DNA of 64,000 nt from Phoenix dactylifera (Eukaryota; Streptophyta; Magnoliopsida; Arecales; Arecaceae): NCBI RefSeq assembly GCF_009389715.1, contig NW_024067737.1, forward strand, positions 507,501 through 571,500, in the 5' to 3' direction. Below the pieces are notes generated by a model. That model ran no database searches and was not told the DNA's origin. It saw only the letters and a list, made by a program, of their open reading frames with translations. Positions 32,013 to 44,912 of the stretch are shown in pieces. Made by a program: the position numbers and the translations under genes. How positions within the stretch are numbered: the first letter of the stretch is position 1; every line of letters begins with the position of its first letter.

Positions 32013-32507
32013 CTTATTTATCGTATCTCTTTCGATTTTTATATATTTTATCTTCCGTTTTTTTTTTCTTTTTTTCCTTTGGTACTCTCTCCCTCTATTT
32101 AGTCCATGCCGTTTTTGCTTTCATTACCCACCTCTTTTTGGTTCCCCTCCTCGCCCCTCCTATTGCTTCTAGGTCTTGTCTTGTAGACTTGCACCCACAT
32201 CCTCTTTAGCCCCAAAAACTTGAAGCTTTTGAAGACCTCATACCTTGAGCCTTTCTTCATCCCACATCGTCTACAGCACTTACCAGCTCTTTATTGCGCT
32301 TCCCTTTCCCCACCATCTCCGTATCTCCCCATCCTTTCTGCGCTCGTTTCTTCCTCACTCCAGGAAAGGTCTTATCCATCCTATTCTGACCAATCTCTTT
32401 GTTTGGTTTGATTTGTACCCAGTTCCTATTTACACCCAAAAGAATGGAAGGGCTTTGGAGATTCATGATTTGATCTTCTTTTCTTCTGTCCCATGTATGG
32501 ATATCAA

Positions 32508-33127
32508 GTAAGTACCATAAAAGCCTTGCTTTCTTCCTTCATATATAGATATATATACGGATCACCAAAGAAGACCACCTCAGCTTGGAAACTATGGAGA
32601 GATTTTGGGGTCGGAAAGCCTAGCCTATTTTTTAGTAGTCGCTGACAATTAAATTCCCTAGATCCATTCAGATGAGCTTTTTCCTTTAGCTTTTGTGTTT
32701 AAAAATGTTTTTTTTTCCCTTTTTATTTATGGAGACGCTCACAAAGTCCTTCGGAAGAAAACCATTTTACTTGGAATAAAGTAGGTAATCTGAGCTAAGG
32801 GAAGCCCAGTTTTTATTTGGAAGGTTGCACTTAAAGAGATCTCTTAGATCAGAGAAAGAAACCTGAAACCCTAAGTTTTGAACGCTGAAATATCCCAGAA
32901 CCCAAGACCTTCTCCTCTTTCTTTAGTTTCTTTAGCTTTTCTGCCTGGAAGCCTCTCTGTTTTCTTGTTGCAAATTGATTTCTTTAAATCTAAGCAAAAG
33001 CCCATTTTCTAGCTCAGGATATAGTTGACTGATCTCAGCGTTATTAAAAAGAAATAAATTATAAATTCAATTTTTCTCTTGGTATATATAGGTTGCACTG
33101 AATAAATTTTCATTTCTCATTGACCAG
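32508..33127 (+). other. Probable leader intron of the ALOG gene
   Basis: Strong donor CAA/GTAAGTACC at 32508 and an acceptor ...CATTGACCAG near 33127 in an AT-rich, stop-filled interval. Introns in the 5' UTR are known for some plant regulator genes. A short upstream ORF (ATG at 32443, about nine codons) would lie in the leader exon. Confidence 0.45.
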
Positions 33128-33185
33128 AGGGACCAGCCCCAAACCCAAAGTCTTGGATTGCTGAATTGTTAGCAGAAGCCTCCAT

Positions 33186-33218
33186 CAGCAGCAGCAGCAG
33201 CAGCAGCAGCAACAGCAA
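33186..33218 (+). repeat. (CAG)n microsatellite in the ALOG leader
   Basis: Eight CAG units followed by CAA CAG CAA, 32 bp before the start codon. It is outside the chosen reading frame because a TAA follows before the ATG. Confidence 0.9.
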
Positions 33219-33250
33219 CCGGTGCTCAAGTTAAGGAAAACCATCAAAGT

Positions 33251-33943
33251 ATGTTGTGCGCCGGAGCGATCTCCAGGACCAGCAGCTCGGCCAATTCAGC
33301 TGCCCCCTACGGCGGGCGGCCGAGCCGGTATGAGTCCCAGAAGCGCCGTGACTGGAACACTTTTGGCCAGTACCTCCTGAACCACCGCCCGCCGCTTACA
33401 CTCTCCCGGTGCAGCGGCGCCCATGTGCTCGAGTTCCTCCGCTACCTAGACCAGTTCGGCAAGACCAAGGTGCACACCATCGGATGCCCATTCTTCGGCA
33501 ACCCACAGCCCCCGGCCCCATGCCCATGTCCCCTCCGGCAGGCCTGGGGCAGCCTCGATGCACTCATCGGCCGCCTTCGTGCGGCCTTTGAGGAGAATGG
33601 TGGCCAGCCGGAGGTCAACCCCTTCGGGTCCCGGGCTGTCCGTCTGTACCTCAGGGAGGTCAGGGACAGCCAGGCCAAGGCAAGGGGGATAGCCTATGAG
33701 AAAAAGAGAAGAAAGCGGGCATCTCCACCGCAGCAGGGCCATGACTTGTCGCTGCCGGCCCCCGCGACAGCTGCTGCCATTGCCCGGCCCGACTTGAATT
33801 CGGTCAGTGGGGGACACCCAGTCCACCTCCATGCGCATCTCACGATGCCGGCCGGGGAGACTGGTGGCCGCCATGAGCTGATCATGGCCGTCGCAGAGGC
33901 TCGCTCTTGCAGCGGTATGATACCATTATCAGTGCTTAATTAG
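33251..33943 (+). CDS. ALOG-domain protein, LSH/G1-like nuclear regulator
   Basis: 230 residues from ATG at 33251. The ALOG domain spans about residues 25-150: [38 protein letters not shown], a zinc-ribbon insert with His75, Cys79, Cys91 and Cys93, [20 protein letters not shown] and [19 protein letters not shown]. The nuclear localisation signal KKRRKR follows at 151-156. ALOG proteins are plant-specific DNA-binding regulators of light response, meristem and organ boundaries (Arabidopsis LSH, rice G1). The start suits the family, with a low-complexity N-terminus before the domain. The CDS is GC-rich against an AT-rich surround. The C-terminus (after residue 160) is variable; a GGTATG at the end could be a splice donor, so the last eight or so residues are uncertain. 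Confidence 0.95.
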   Translation: MLCAGAISRTSSSANSAAPYGGRPSRYESQKRRDWNTFGQYLLNHRPPLTLSRCSGAHVLEFLRYLDQFGKTKVHTIGCPFFGNPQPPAPCPCPLRQAWGSLDALIGRLRAAFEENGGQPEVNPFGSRAVRLYLREVRDSQAKARGIAYEKKRRKRASPPQQGHDLSLPAPATAAAIARPDLNSVSGGHPVHLHAHLTMPAGETGGRHELIMAVAEARSCSGMIPLSVLN

Positions 33944-36900
33944 GTATTTTGTTTGCACGTAAGAGTCCTTTCTAGTTATAATGTGAAGGTCAGTGTGATC
34001 TTCGCGTGTGGTGCACTCTCTGAAGGTTGGCGTACTAGCTGTTTTTCTCTATGTTTAACAGACAATTCTATGTAGCTCATTGAATGTATCTCATGTTTAT
34101 GGTCGTTTAGATGCATATGTTCTGTGCATGAAGTTTGGACGCTTTTTTCCCCTTGCTTTTTGTGTGCAGATGCAGTGATGTTTGCACATTGATCTTTTTG
34201 TTTATGTGTGTGTGTACGTTTTTTTAGTTTCTTTGGTTTTTATTTGGATTAATATGACGTTGGAAGATTGTAGTTTTGAATAGCTCCCAAATGATTGTTA
34301 GATATAGCAATTTATTTGTCTAGCTTATTTTGCTTTTCCTTTAAAAGTTGTTTTAAGTTGGATAGAGTAATAAGAGCCAATAATGGTGTTGCATATGAGT
34401 GCTTATAAGTAGTAGAACCTGATCTGAATTCTTTTTTTTCACACACAAAAAATGATACAGTAATATCAGTTGTGGTTCTTTCTTTGATGAATTGGGTTTT
34501 CGCCAATCGTTTATTACATAAACAATGATTATTTCCCTCTCTCTCCTTCTTTCTTAATTCAACCACAACCACAAAAAAAAAAATCACTATTTATTTCTGT
34601 TGGTATTACAAAGCGTATAGCAAAAGTTTTTGTTGTGACAGCGGTTTGCTTGTTGCTTTCTGAATCCGAGAGAGGGTCAAACAACTGAAACGAAACAGTT
34701 TGCTCTCTCAATACTGCCCTGCCTTTTAAGAGATCCATAATTTGAATCATTTAATTCCATCCTATTTTTAAAAAAGATTCCTCCTATTTTTTTTCCATTT
34801 ATCATCTTCTATCAACACAAATATGTAACTATATGTTTTTATTGATGCCTTAAACATGGACTATATGTGAACTAAATTGAGACTTATTTGCAATACTATA
34901 GATAATATTGGCATTAAAACGGAGTGAGCTAGTTAAGGGTGGCTCGCACGCATACATGCTTTGAGTCTGCAGTCTGTCATTTCTTGTCCCCCTCTACTTG
35001 ATCCTTGTTGGCGGACAGCAGAATGCTTCATTTCCTTTTAAGATACGGAAAGCCAAAAAAAATTCATGCGTGCTTGTAAATGCATGATAAGACTTATGGA
35101 CTCGCGGATATGAAATTAAAGAAGCATCTCACAATTTTTCTTACAACCATGCTACATGAAGTATGTCAAGATTCATATGAACGCTTCATGCTTCATCTGC
35201 CATGGGAAAGCCATATAAGTTAAGTGTTTGTATGGTCTTTCGATGTTATGGAGACTTGTGCAGCAAATCATTAAATTTCCACAGTGACTAAATTTATGAC
35301 TGCCTTACATGTTCCTAAACATTCCAAATCATTTTCATGAAATTATCTTCAGATAACTTTAGTGGCGCCAGAGCTTCACCAACATTCATTTATAGCAACA
35401 TTTCTCCTGTGTGATGTTTATCCATTCAAGTACTTTATCTTTATGCATATTCTTAACCTCGCTGATTACTTGTGGCATATGATTCATATGGATTTATTAA
35501 ATAAAAAATATAGATTTTTTTCTTCTAAATCTATGCTTCTGATATAAATTTTTTAAAAATATTTGTCAATAATTAAAGACAGTGCGGAAAAGATAAAATT
35601 CATTTTATTTGCAACTTCCATGTTGAAAGAGATGCATTTGGAAGCTTTATAATGTGATGGTATTAAGGTGCATCTTTCCGAGCTTAGCGATCTTCATAGT
35701 CACATTCCTTCTGTAAATGTTTTTGTTTATATAAGAGTCTTCCATGTATAGAATTAGCACTTCCAAGTGGTTGTTCCCTTAATTTTCTAAATACTGATCA
35801 ATGCAGAAGCATTAAACAAAAAACACCTATGAGGAGATTGGCTTTGTTAAATCCTTACAATTTTCAAATGCTTGGAGAAGCTAGACTAAGAATGGTAACA
35901 TTTCTAGAAACACTAGAAGTTCCAAATTAAAATGTCGAAATGAGGAGGTGATCGTACCAGGTTAAGTGTCCTCATCTTTGAAGGAGAGGATGCTATTCTA
36001 CCTCCAATCAAATATATCAGATATGATGATTTATTCTAATGATTTTAAATAGAATTTTGTTTTGAAGGAATTTTGTGAAACCCCATTTTTTTGGTACATT
36101 GTAATAAACTTTTCTATAGCTCTTCAATGAAGACATTATGTTTTTATAGCTCCAAAAAGGAATGATGATAATCAATGGCATTCATTAATTAATCAATCGT
36201 GAATGTAAAAGAGGATTACAAAATTAGTAATATAGGAAATGCAAGTAGTTAAGTTAAAGATTCAGATAACCAGCCTACAAGGGGGAAATTCTAAAGCAAT
36301 TTATGTATATGATCTTTGTGATATGGACTTCATTGGATATACTCAATTTTTGCTAGGTTCCAAATGGATTGGGTTAACCCATGATACGAACCAAATAGAG
36401 CTGGTGAATTAAAAATTGGACCAATTTGGCAGCTGATCCGAGTTTGGATTTTGTATTTTCTGGCTTGATCAAACCCAATCTATAGAATATCTAGATCTAA
36501 TTTGGGTCAACGAAATACGGACTTGATCGGACTCAAACTTGATCTAGCACAACCCTAGGGCTTGAGTTTTATAAAACCCCTTCTCTTTCACACTAAATGT
36601 CTTTTCAATATGATGAATAAACCTAATTTAACTAATCTATCTTTGATCATCTCAACAACTCCATCTCTCCTCACAACTTTTACTTAATTATATTTAAACA
36701 TTCATTTTGTATTGAAGGATTCTTATTATAATATTTTCAAGTAATATTTATCTTTAAAAATAATAGTTTGAAAACTTGTGCCTTAAAAATGATAACTTTC
36801 TTAGATCAAATTATAGATTTTTTGAACTAAAATTTATGTTCCAGTTATTTTTTAGTTTTATTAAAAACTTCTAATTAATAATTTCATATTTAATTATGAA

Positions 36901-38700
36901 TTATTAAATTTTACTTATAAAATAATATATATTTGTTTGACCTAAACTACAAAACCAAATCTAGTCTAGAACCGATCAAGTTGGGTCCTTGTCCAAAATC
37001 AAAAACTAAAGATGGAATTGGGTAGGGTTAGTGTCAATATGCCCCGATCTGATGTGGCCTATTTGCAACTTTAGTTGTAAAAAAATTTAGGACAATTTGA
37101 ATTTAAAAAAGGTTAAGCAAAACAACAACAAATTGTCTAATTCATAGTAATGGCCTGCTATAATTGTCCATAGCAATTTCAAGGGAGGCTTGTTATCATT
37201 GGATTACGGTGTTGTTAATACCTTGATTGTAAGTATTGTATTAAAAATAAAACGAGACAAGTTCTCACCTTCAAAAGTAAACACATAAAAGGAAAGTTTC
37301 TTGGCAAGTGCTTAAATTGTGTGACCATGACATCCTTAAACATAACCTAAACTATTACATTTATGGCTAAGGGTGTAAATTGAGCCAAGTTTAATCAACT
37401 TCGGGTCTGATCAAGCTCAGCTTGAACATAAGTTTGCGTACAAAGATATGCTTGTCTGTGAACTAATCAAGTATAATTTAGTTTAGTTTCAGACTGAGTG
37501 AAACTTGAGCTTGTTTTGTTCAATTTGATAAACTTTATTAATTTTTTTAATTCAAGTCAAATCAAGCTTGCATCGAGCTCAGCCCAAATTTGATTCATGA
37601 TTGATTTTATGCTAACCAAACCAAAAGTTGGTTTTTGGATTAAATCAACCAGTCAACTATATACTAAATAGTATATTATAATATACTAACCAGTTTTGAT
37701 CCTTATCTAACTGAACCTTATTATGTTGGTCTTTTATTTCAGATCAGCTAAAAATTAACTTTTAGCTTATGAAACATCAGCTCAATCACATCCAAACTAA
37801 GTCTAGTTTGAATTTATTCCAAGCCAAGCTCATACTACTTGGGTCAATTGATGACAGACCCTACTTTTAGCTACCTTTTTCTTGATGTTTGGAATGATTA
37901 GTCCTCAAAACTATAACTACAACCTATTCCAACACAAAGGATGTCTTTCCTTTCTATAGTTGTAATTTTTTTTTGGGCCCATCAATTCATTTCGTGAATA
38001 TTGAAATGAAGTTCAAAATACAATCAGCGAAAACATCATGTGTTAACAAGCACAATTTTCTGGACATATTTAGAAAAAGCAAGAGATTCCAACCACAAAT
38101 AAAGCATCACTCCAAAAATCATGTTGGTATGTTCTTCCCTGCTAGATACAAAATAGGTAGAATAAATAATCCCATCATTTCCTGTAGTCGTTGTAAATAA
38201 GAGATCTTCTTCAACTAGGCCAGGTAGACTATAAGAAATTTGGCCACCCGAAATTGCAAGTTAATGAGCAAAAAACATCAAATCTACCAAGCAAAAGTGC
38301 AGCTATAGAATAGATGAAATGCATACCCTAGGAAAGAACTACATAAAAAACAAACATCGCAAGCTGACCAATTGCTTTTAAGCAAATGTCAGAAATAAGG
38401 AGTTTATTCCTTGTAACAAGGACAATATGAATTTTTACCTTTAAAGGAGAAGCAGATAACTAGATACAAGGGAAGCCATTAACAAAAAATTCAACTAAAA
38501 TTTTTTTTAAAAAAAAAAAAGATACAAGGAGCTAATTGAAAAAACCCTAATAATGACCATCTCTAAATAACCCCTTTTGGCGAGGAAGATATTGAACTAT
38601 CTTACAAGAAGAATAAGAGCTAAACAAAATCTTGAAGAAGAGAAGAGTCCGTTGATCTTTTAAAAGAAGGTAACTTTAAAAATTACCATTAGCCAAGAGC
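33944..38700. other. 3' flank of the ALOG gene and gene-free interval
   Basis: The 3' UTR probably extends a few hundred bases beyond 33943. No ORF of interest beyond that. 36360-36580, 36950-37070 and 37370-37860 contain degenerate GGGTTnGACC/GATCAAGCTCAGC-like words similar to those at 26.7 and 28.2 kb. 38500-38521 is an A-run. Confidence 0.55.
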
Positions 38701-38729
38701 CAAAAGATCTGATAATAGTATTTATTGAG

Positions 38730-38885
38730 GATCATATGTGAGGTTTAGTTCCTATATGGCATAATTAGTGAGAGATAGATGGATTGATATAGATGATTGA
38801 GCCCAAAACTCAGTAGTTTAAGCTTTTAAGTTGAATCAATTTCCAATTTGTATACCAAGGCCTTCTTTTGGTTGGACTTGAATTC
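38730..38885. repeat. Direct repeat A (LTR-remnant-like)
   Basis: GAGGATCATATGTGAGGTTTAG...ACCAAGGCCTTCTTTTGGTTGG resembles 39553-39650 (copy B). Together with the intervening degenerate repeats this may be a decayed small LTR element or nested duplication. Confidence 0.55.
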
Positions 38886-39044
38886 CCTATCCTACAAGTG
38901 GTATCAATACTAATGGCCGACAATCTGGGCAACTCAAAGAGTTATAAAGCCATCTTTCATAATTGGTGGCTTTAATGAAGAATAGTAATATGCAGGCTGG
39001 TTGAATCAAATTATATTGGTCAAGGTTTGTTGAATTGGTATGGT

Positions 39045-39420
39045 GAAATAGGTAACTCTTGAAAAGCAGGTGACTCTTAAGCTTGAGTGGTAATATGTTA
39101 TGGTGAAGTGTGGCACTCTTGGACTTGAGTGGTAATATACCATGGTAAAGTATGGTACTTGGGAAGTGGGCTACTAGACTTGATGGAGCAAGGCATTAGG
39201 CTTGAGCCTGGGGCTCAAGTATAGTTTTTTGGATGAGCAAACACATGTAGGGGTGTAATGAAATATAGCTCTTGGAGAGCGGGTGGCTTTTAGGCTTGAG
39301 CTGTAATACATTTTAGTGAAGTGTGGTAGTACTCTTGGGCTTGAGTGGTATATATTCTGGTGAAGTTTGGCTCTTGGAGAGTGGGCACATGGGTTGGAGA
39401 GGTAATATGTGATGCACTTA
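39045..39420. repeat. Degenerate tandem repeat, GGCTTGAGTGGTAATA theme
   Basis: Recurrent blocks such as CTTGAGTGGTAATAT, GTGAAGTGTGG and CTCTTGGAGAGTGGGC follow one another with variable spacing (about 40-80 bp). No protein is encoded. Confidence 0.65.
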
Positions 39421-39552
39421 GAAAAATAGTTGTGCATGGAGCTTGATCAGAGAATAATAGATTAGACAAGGGGAAGGGGGGTTGAAATTAGCTCACATGT
39501 GAATAAACTTGAAGGAGGGTCGAAATTAGCTCATACACGAAGGGGGGAAATC

Positions 39553-39650
39553 TTGAGGATCCCATGTAAGGTTTAGTCCAATATGGAATAATTATTGAGA
39601 TGTAGATGACAACTTGTATATCAAGGCCTTCTTCTGGTTGGATAAGAATT
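39553..39650. repeat. Direct repeat B (LTR-remnant-like)
   Basis: GAGGATCCCATGTAAGGTTTAG...TCAAGGCCTTCTTCTGGTTGG, a diverged copy of 38730-38885 with an internal deletion. Confidence 0.55.
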
Positions 39651-41584
39651 ACACATTTCTCTCCAACCATATTTGAGTTTTGAGTAATCTCAAACAACCT
39701 AGAAAAATCATTAGCAAGAGAAACAACATTTAATCCTCTATCCTTCTAGAATGTAATTGTAGCACTAGAACCAAAGGAGAAAGAAATACTAGAAGTGAAA
39801 GGTTCCTTGGCTTTTATAGTTCCATTTGAGAAACCAAAAACATTTGGAATAAAAGAATAAGAACCGAAAGGAAATCTTTCTCTGTAGTATAAATGCATAA
39901 CAAGATGTGTCCATGGAGCAATATTGTCACCAATTTCTCACTAACACCAAATTGAAATTTATAAGGTCTTTAACACCCAATCCATCTTGCAGGTTGGATT
40001 GACAAATGATCTTCTAGCAAACCAAGCAATAGCCACCATTGCGATGCTTAATTCGCTTCCACATAAAGATCTTCTGATAGCATCAATCTCTTAATCACCC
40101 ATTTAGGTGTCAGAAATAAATAGAAATACTATAATGTTAAGGTAGTCAAAATAGAATAAGAATTAGAAAATCCTCAATAGATAGAGATTGACCTTCCAAT
40201 CAGATAATCTTCTTTTCACTCGATAATGATTGGCATTCAATTTTTTTTAATGCAACTTATTTGGTCTCGAAGGTAGAGCCAAATATTTCATAGAAAAGGG
40301 GTCAACCTTACAACCCAGATTAGGAACACATTGGCATTCAGTTTGAGATTTCCTTCGAACAAAACTTGTACCTTTCTAAGAGCATAAAAGATAAAAATAT
40401 TTTAAGATTTATTGAATTCAATGATGTAACACAAATCATATATTTTTTTGGGGTAGAAATGGTTTGGTAGCACCATTATTTGTCTACTAACCTATCAACA
40501 CTTTCTTTTAAGTTTTGAAGCGAGGAATCCTAGGTAGGCTTTTGAGTTTCCTTGTTCAAGAGTGCTACTTGTCCTAGGTTCTTGAAGCTTACTTTTACTA
40601 TATCAATGTTAGCCTTTAGCTATATTAATGATCATAACAAAAGCAACATGTGAAAGATGTATCAAATTTCAAGCATAAGCTTCACCTAGATTGGCTTTTT
40701 GATTTAAACAATATATTCTAAGAAGTGAGCACCTAATTCATTTCTCGTAACAATACAACTTCCACCATGACACTACAAATTTCCCACTAAATAATTACCG
40801 CAATGAACTAACATCAAAAAAGGTAGCCTCCTAAGTTATCCTCCCTAAATATTTAGCGGCAATTTATATTTTTGACTCTAGACAATATTTATCATGGCAA
40901 AAGAAAATCCTCAACAAACTAGAAATTTCTTAGAGACCACAATTTGTCACTATAGATCTACATAATTTTTAGATACAATTATTTTTTTATTAAGTATAAA
41001 ATTATTTTTAAAAATAGATATTATTTTTCATTAACAAAGTCATCGTTAAAACTCTATTTTCTTGTAATGGTCTTGATAGATTATGTAACATAAAAGAATA
41101 TAAAAACACAACTGGGAAACCTCCTATGCTCTTCTTGTGGGAGAGAAAATAAGCCTTTAGAGAGGGGTCAACCGTTTACTAGAATGTCATATTGTAGACT
41201 ACCTAACCAACTCGTGATCATCATCAAAATCATCATGACTCGGTGGATGAATCAATAGTAAACCATCTTACGTACTATCATTGTTAGGTATTAGAGGACA
41301 CAAGTGGTACATCTTCAAGGACTGTGCTTTATTATCCAATTACATGAAAAGTATGCATTTCTTATGAGTTTAAAACTACCAATCTACTATTGTGATCATA
41401 TGTTCCTGAGGCAAAACATGCAAACATAGCATACTTTCCAATAAATTTGGGTCTTTGCCAATAGTTATACCTACGTGGCAAGGAATGGAAATATGAACCT
41501 ATGGTTGATCATATGTTTCTTAGGCAAAATCATAAACATAATAGCAAAACTTTCTTATAAATTTTGATTTTTATCAATAGTTAT
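39651..41584. other. Intergenic, no gene seen
   Basis: AT-rich sequence without a convincing ORF or repeat that I can name. Confidence 0.55.
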
Positions 41585-43944
41585 TGTCATGCTCTCGACC
41601 CACTTGAACGACTGGGCACAGGACAGATGACTGCATGCACCATAGGGTTGACCCTTATAGGACACGCAAGGCTTGCCCGAAAAAACATACAGTAATTTTA
41701 TATTAATTTAGCAAGCACTGGTATAACATAAGGCATTTCCATCATCAATATCAAATTCTAACATCAAACTTCATGAGATTGAATTAAAGTAGACTAGAGA
41801 CATCATATTATATATATTTCCAAGTTCATACACCACAATTATGCCATAATTGTTGGTAAATCTATATGAAACCACTTCGATCCTAACTCTCCAACACACT
41901 ACCCTTGACCTTGTGCAAGCTACTTCTCAGCATCTAGAAAGAGATAAACAATGAAAAGTGACTTGATAGCATAGTAAGCTGCTTGGATCAAGCATATAAT
42001 GTATAAGAATTCTAATTTACATAGAATATGATTATCAATTTTAAATGAAAGTAATTTTGCCAAATTTAGGATGGAATTTCACAAAGCATGTTTACTAACA
42101 TACAATCAAAGGCATTTGAAAATCCTCCCTCTCTTTGACTTTGCAACTATATAAAAAGTCTGAAAAGACTAGCTATTGAATACAAAATGTGCCATTGATT
42201 AGCTCTCACTGACTAGGTTCGAAAAAAAACTAGCTATAAGTCACATAAAAACATGTCAACAATTAGCCTTGACTGACTAGGCCTAAAAGGACCTATATAG
42301 TTTCTAAATATGATGGTTAATGATCAGGTCTATTAGCTAGGCCTGAATTAAAATCAGATAAGAGGGACAACATAATATCTACTCCAAACTGATTTCTCAA
42401 TCAATAAAAAGTTCATGAACTTTATAAATAGAGTCTGACAACTTGTTTCATAAGTTTAAATTATGTTCAATCAAATCAATATGTATTTTGATTCATCATA
42501 ATTTAGTTCCATGCCCAAGTAAAGTATCTCATGCCTGATTCGAAGTTCTAAAATTTGTTTTTATTTTTCAAAGCTATATATACAACTAAGCAATATAAAT
42601 TTTAAATTACATCATATGGCATGCATGATAAAATGACTAGGGTAGAGGTAGTTATTCATCCAGATCTACAAAGTCTAGGAACTCTCAGGGTTCCACAGCT
42701 TAGGATCCTTCCAAATTAAAGATGTGAATTCTAGATCTAGAATAATTACTTCTATCTCAAGACGGTAGAATATAAATCTTGTTTCACATTACCGAGTCTA
42801 GCCTATCACCTAGGGATCCCTCCTATCCTCTCAATCCTTTAAGAAGAAATTCTTTTTTGTCAGGATTAGTGCTTAATTTTTGGTAGAGGATTTTCTCCTC
42901 AAAATGGGTACCCTTCACAAATCTTGGTCTCACGTGCCCTGATTTATAAGGAAAAAGGGCGAGGGTCAAGGCTCAACACAAGTTGAGACATGTGTTGAGA
43001 CAGAGAGAGAGGGGGAGAGAGATGAACAGAGAGAGAGAAAGAGTAAGATAGCAAGAGAGAGAGGGCAATAGAGAGCAAGAGATGGAGAGGTGGAGGGCCC
43101 TTGCCACAATGGAGAGAAAAATAGGGGTGACTCTATGCCATCCCTAGAGCAACAGAGAGAGGGAGGGATAGAGCATGAGAGTGGAGAAAGAAGAGGGGAG
43201 GAAGGCATGGTGGTACAGTCTGTGCGGTACTCGCCTACATCATGGTCATCACCGTTGGTTGTAGTGAAAGGGTTAGAGGGAGAGAAAAGAGAGTGAGACA
43301 AAGAGAGAGAAAAGGAGGAGAGGGGGGAGAGAGAGGGGGAAAGAGAGGAAAGGGAGGAGGGGAGTGGTTGGGGTCCTTGGCCACCAGCCTATGACCTAGC
43401 CATGGCCACCATGTGGGTGGATCAGGGGAGGCAGAGGCAGAGACAAAGGACAATACTTGTGCCATCCTCATTGAAATTCAAAGGGGAAGGAAGAGAGGGA
43501 CTGAGAGAGAGAGAAAGAGTGAGAAGAAGGGAGAGAAAGAGTTGGGCTTGGTGTTGGCTTACCAAAGGAGGCAGCAGATGTACTTGATCATGGAGAGGAG
43601 AAATAGAGGTGAGGAGGAAAACTGAATGATGGCGGTCTGTGGCCCGATTTAATGACTGTCAATGACTAGCAATCTTTTTTGAGAGGACAAAGCAAGAGAA
43701 GAGAGAGGGAGGAGAAGAAGATGGTGACAGTTGCGATGGTTCCCAGTGGTGAGTAAACAGAAGGCGAGCGTTGGGAGGGGTTAGAGGTTTTATGGTCGTG
43801 GCTGTAGTAAATGGGGAGGAGGAGAAATAGATGAGGAGCCAAGCCCCTCCCTCTTTGAGTTCATGCTCGGCTGAGCAGTGGCCATGCTGCCATTAACTCC
43901 TCAGGTGGGGGGTGTTGCAGCATGATGGGAGTGGGGTCATAACA
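41585..43944. mobile_element. LTR-like block (TG...CA), uncertain
   Basis: It begins TGTCATGCTCTCGACCC and ends GGGGTCATAACA, so the two ends are partly inverted copies (TGTCATG / TGTTATG). It is 2.36 kb, has no coding, and holds a purine-rich tract near its end. That fits a large LTR of a gypsy element, but no 5-bp target duplication or PBS is visible, so the call is weak. Confidence 0.35.
42985..43730 (+). repeat. Purine-rich (GA)n low-complexity tract
   Basis: Extended imperfect GAGA/GGAGA repeats on the plus strand, broken by short GC-rich segments. The apparent ORFs here are low-complexity artefacts. Confidence 0.85.
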
Positions 43945-44617
43945 TGCCCCCCTCTCCTTGGGTGTTAACGGCAAAATTTTTGGTTTGGTCCACTTAATAG
44001 GTTCAGATTATTATAGTTATATTTATGTATCCTGGAATGGAGAGTTTTTCTTTTTTTTATTTAAAAAAAATAGGATGATAGAAAAGTCGATTTCAAATCG
44101 GGTGAGAACAATATTTGAACCAATTTACACTTATCGATATTTAGTAACTTTATCAGATCAACCGGCTAGCACCTTTAAAAGTTCAACCTTCAGAAAGTTT
44201 TTACACATTATCACTCGATACTTTCTTATCTTAGCATTTCCTTTGCTCCTCTTTCATTTTTCAAACATAAAGCTCACTATCTAAAACATCTATCTCATAA
44301 ACGCACACCTAATCGCTCATCCTCACATGAAACATTTGTTGTCTAGCACTGATCTTTCTACAATGTAAATCATCAAGAGGCCATATGACCTATAGATGGC
44401 TAATAGCTAGTAAGGATATAATATGCTGGGTCTGGACAATGCATATCTAAATTTTGAATAGGCTCAAGCAAAGTTTTTCGTTCTATTTAGCATCCCCAAA
44501 ATCTAGCCTTCTATGGTGACATGTTTATCTCTCAAACACTTACAAAAAGTAGGGTGCTTAAACCATGTTATGTGGGAATGGCTTGGCTGGTCCAATTATA
44601 TAGAATATGTCTTAATG
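43945..44617. other. Gene-free interval, possible retroelement internal sequence
   Basis: Nothing recognisable; a T-rich run lies near 44047-44070. Confidence 0.5.
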
Positions 44618-44912
44618 ATTTTTTTTTCATAGGCCACAGAAGGATGAAAAGTACATCTATGAGTTGTCTAATTGCTATACTTTCTTTCAAATTTTTTCTC
44701 CATGTGATTTGAGAGATGTAGTCCAAATATTAAAGCTGGTTCTGAAAAGTTATTTGCTGCAATTATTCCATTTGTAGCCTCTGTTTTCCCCTTCAAATGA
44801 TTTTTTTCTGCACAGGCCACAGAAGGATGAAAAGTAGATCTATGAGTTGTCTACTTGTTGTATGTTTTTTAGATTTTTCTTCCATATGGTTTGAGAGATG
44901 TAGTCCAAATAG
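44618..44912. repeat. Tandem direct duplication, about 180-bp period
   Basis: CCACAGAAGGATGAAAAGTA...TTTGAGAGATGTAGTCCAAAT occurs at about 44633-44730 and 44817-44911 with a few mismatches. Confidence 0.8.

Noticed and set aside
31411..32511. Small open frames upstream of the ALOG gene
   Set aside because: They are short, pyrimidine-rich, overlap each other on both strands and lack domains; the region reads as promoter and leader.
33442..33885. Minus-strand open frames inside the ALOG gene
   Set aside because: They are GC-driven shadows of a well-supported ALOG coding frame.
43090..43625. Several open frames rich in Arg/Glu
   Set aside because: They are translations of the GA-rich tract and of its complement, and carry no domain.
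41585..43944. Solo LTR with target duplication
   Set aside because: TG/CA ends are present but flanking bases (GTTAT and TGCCC) do not match, so only a weak LTR-like call was kept.
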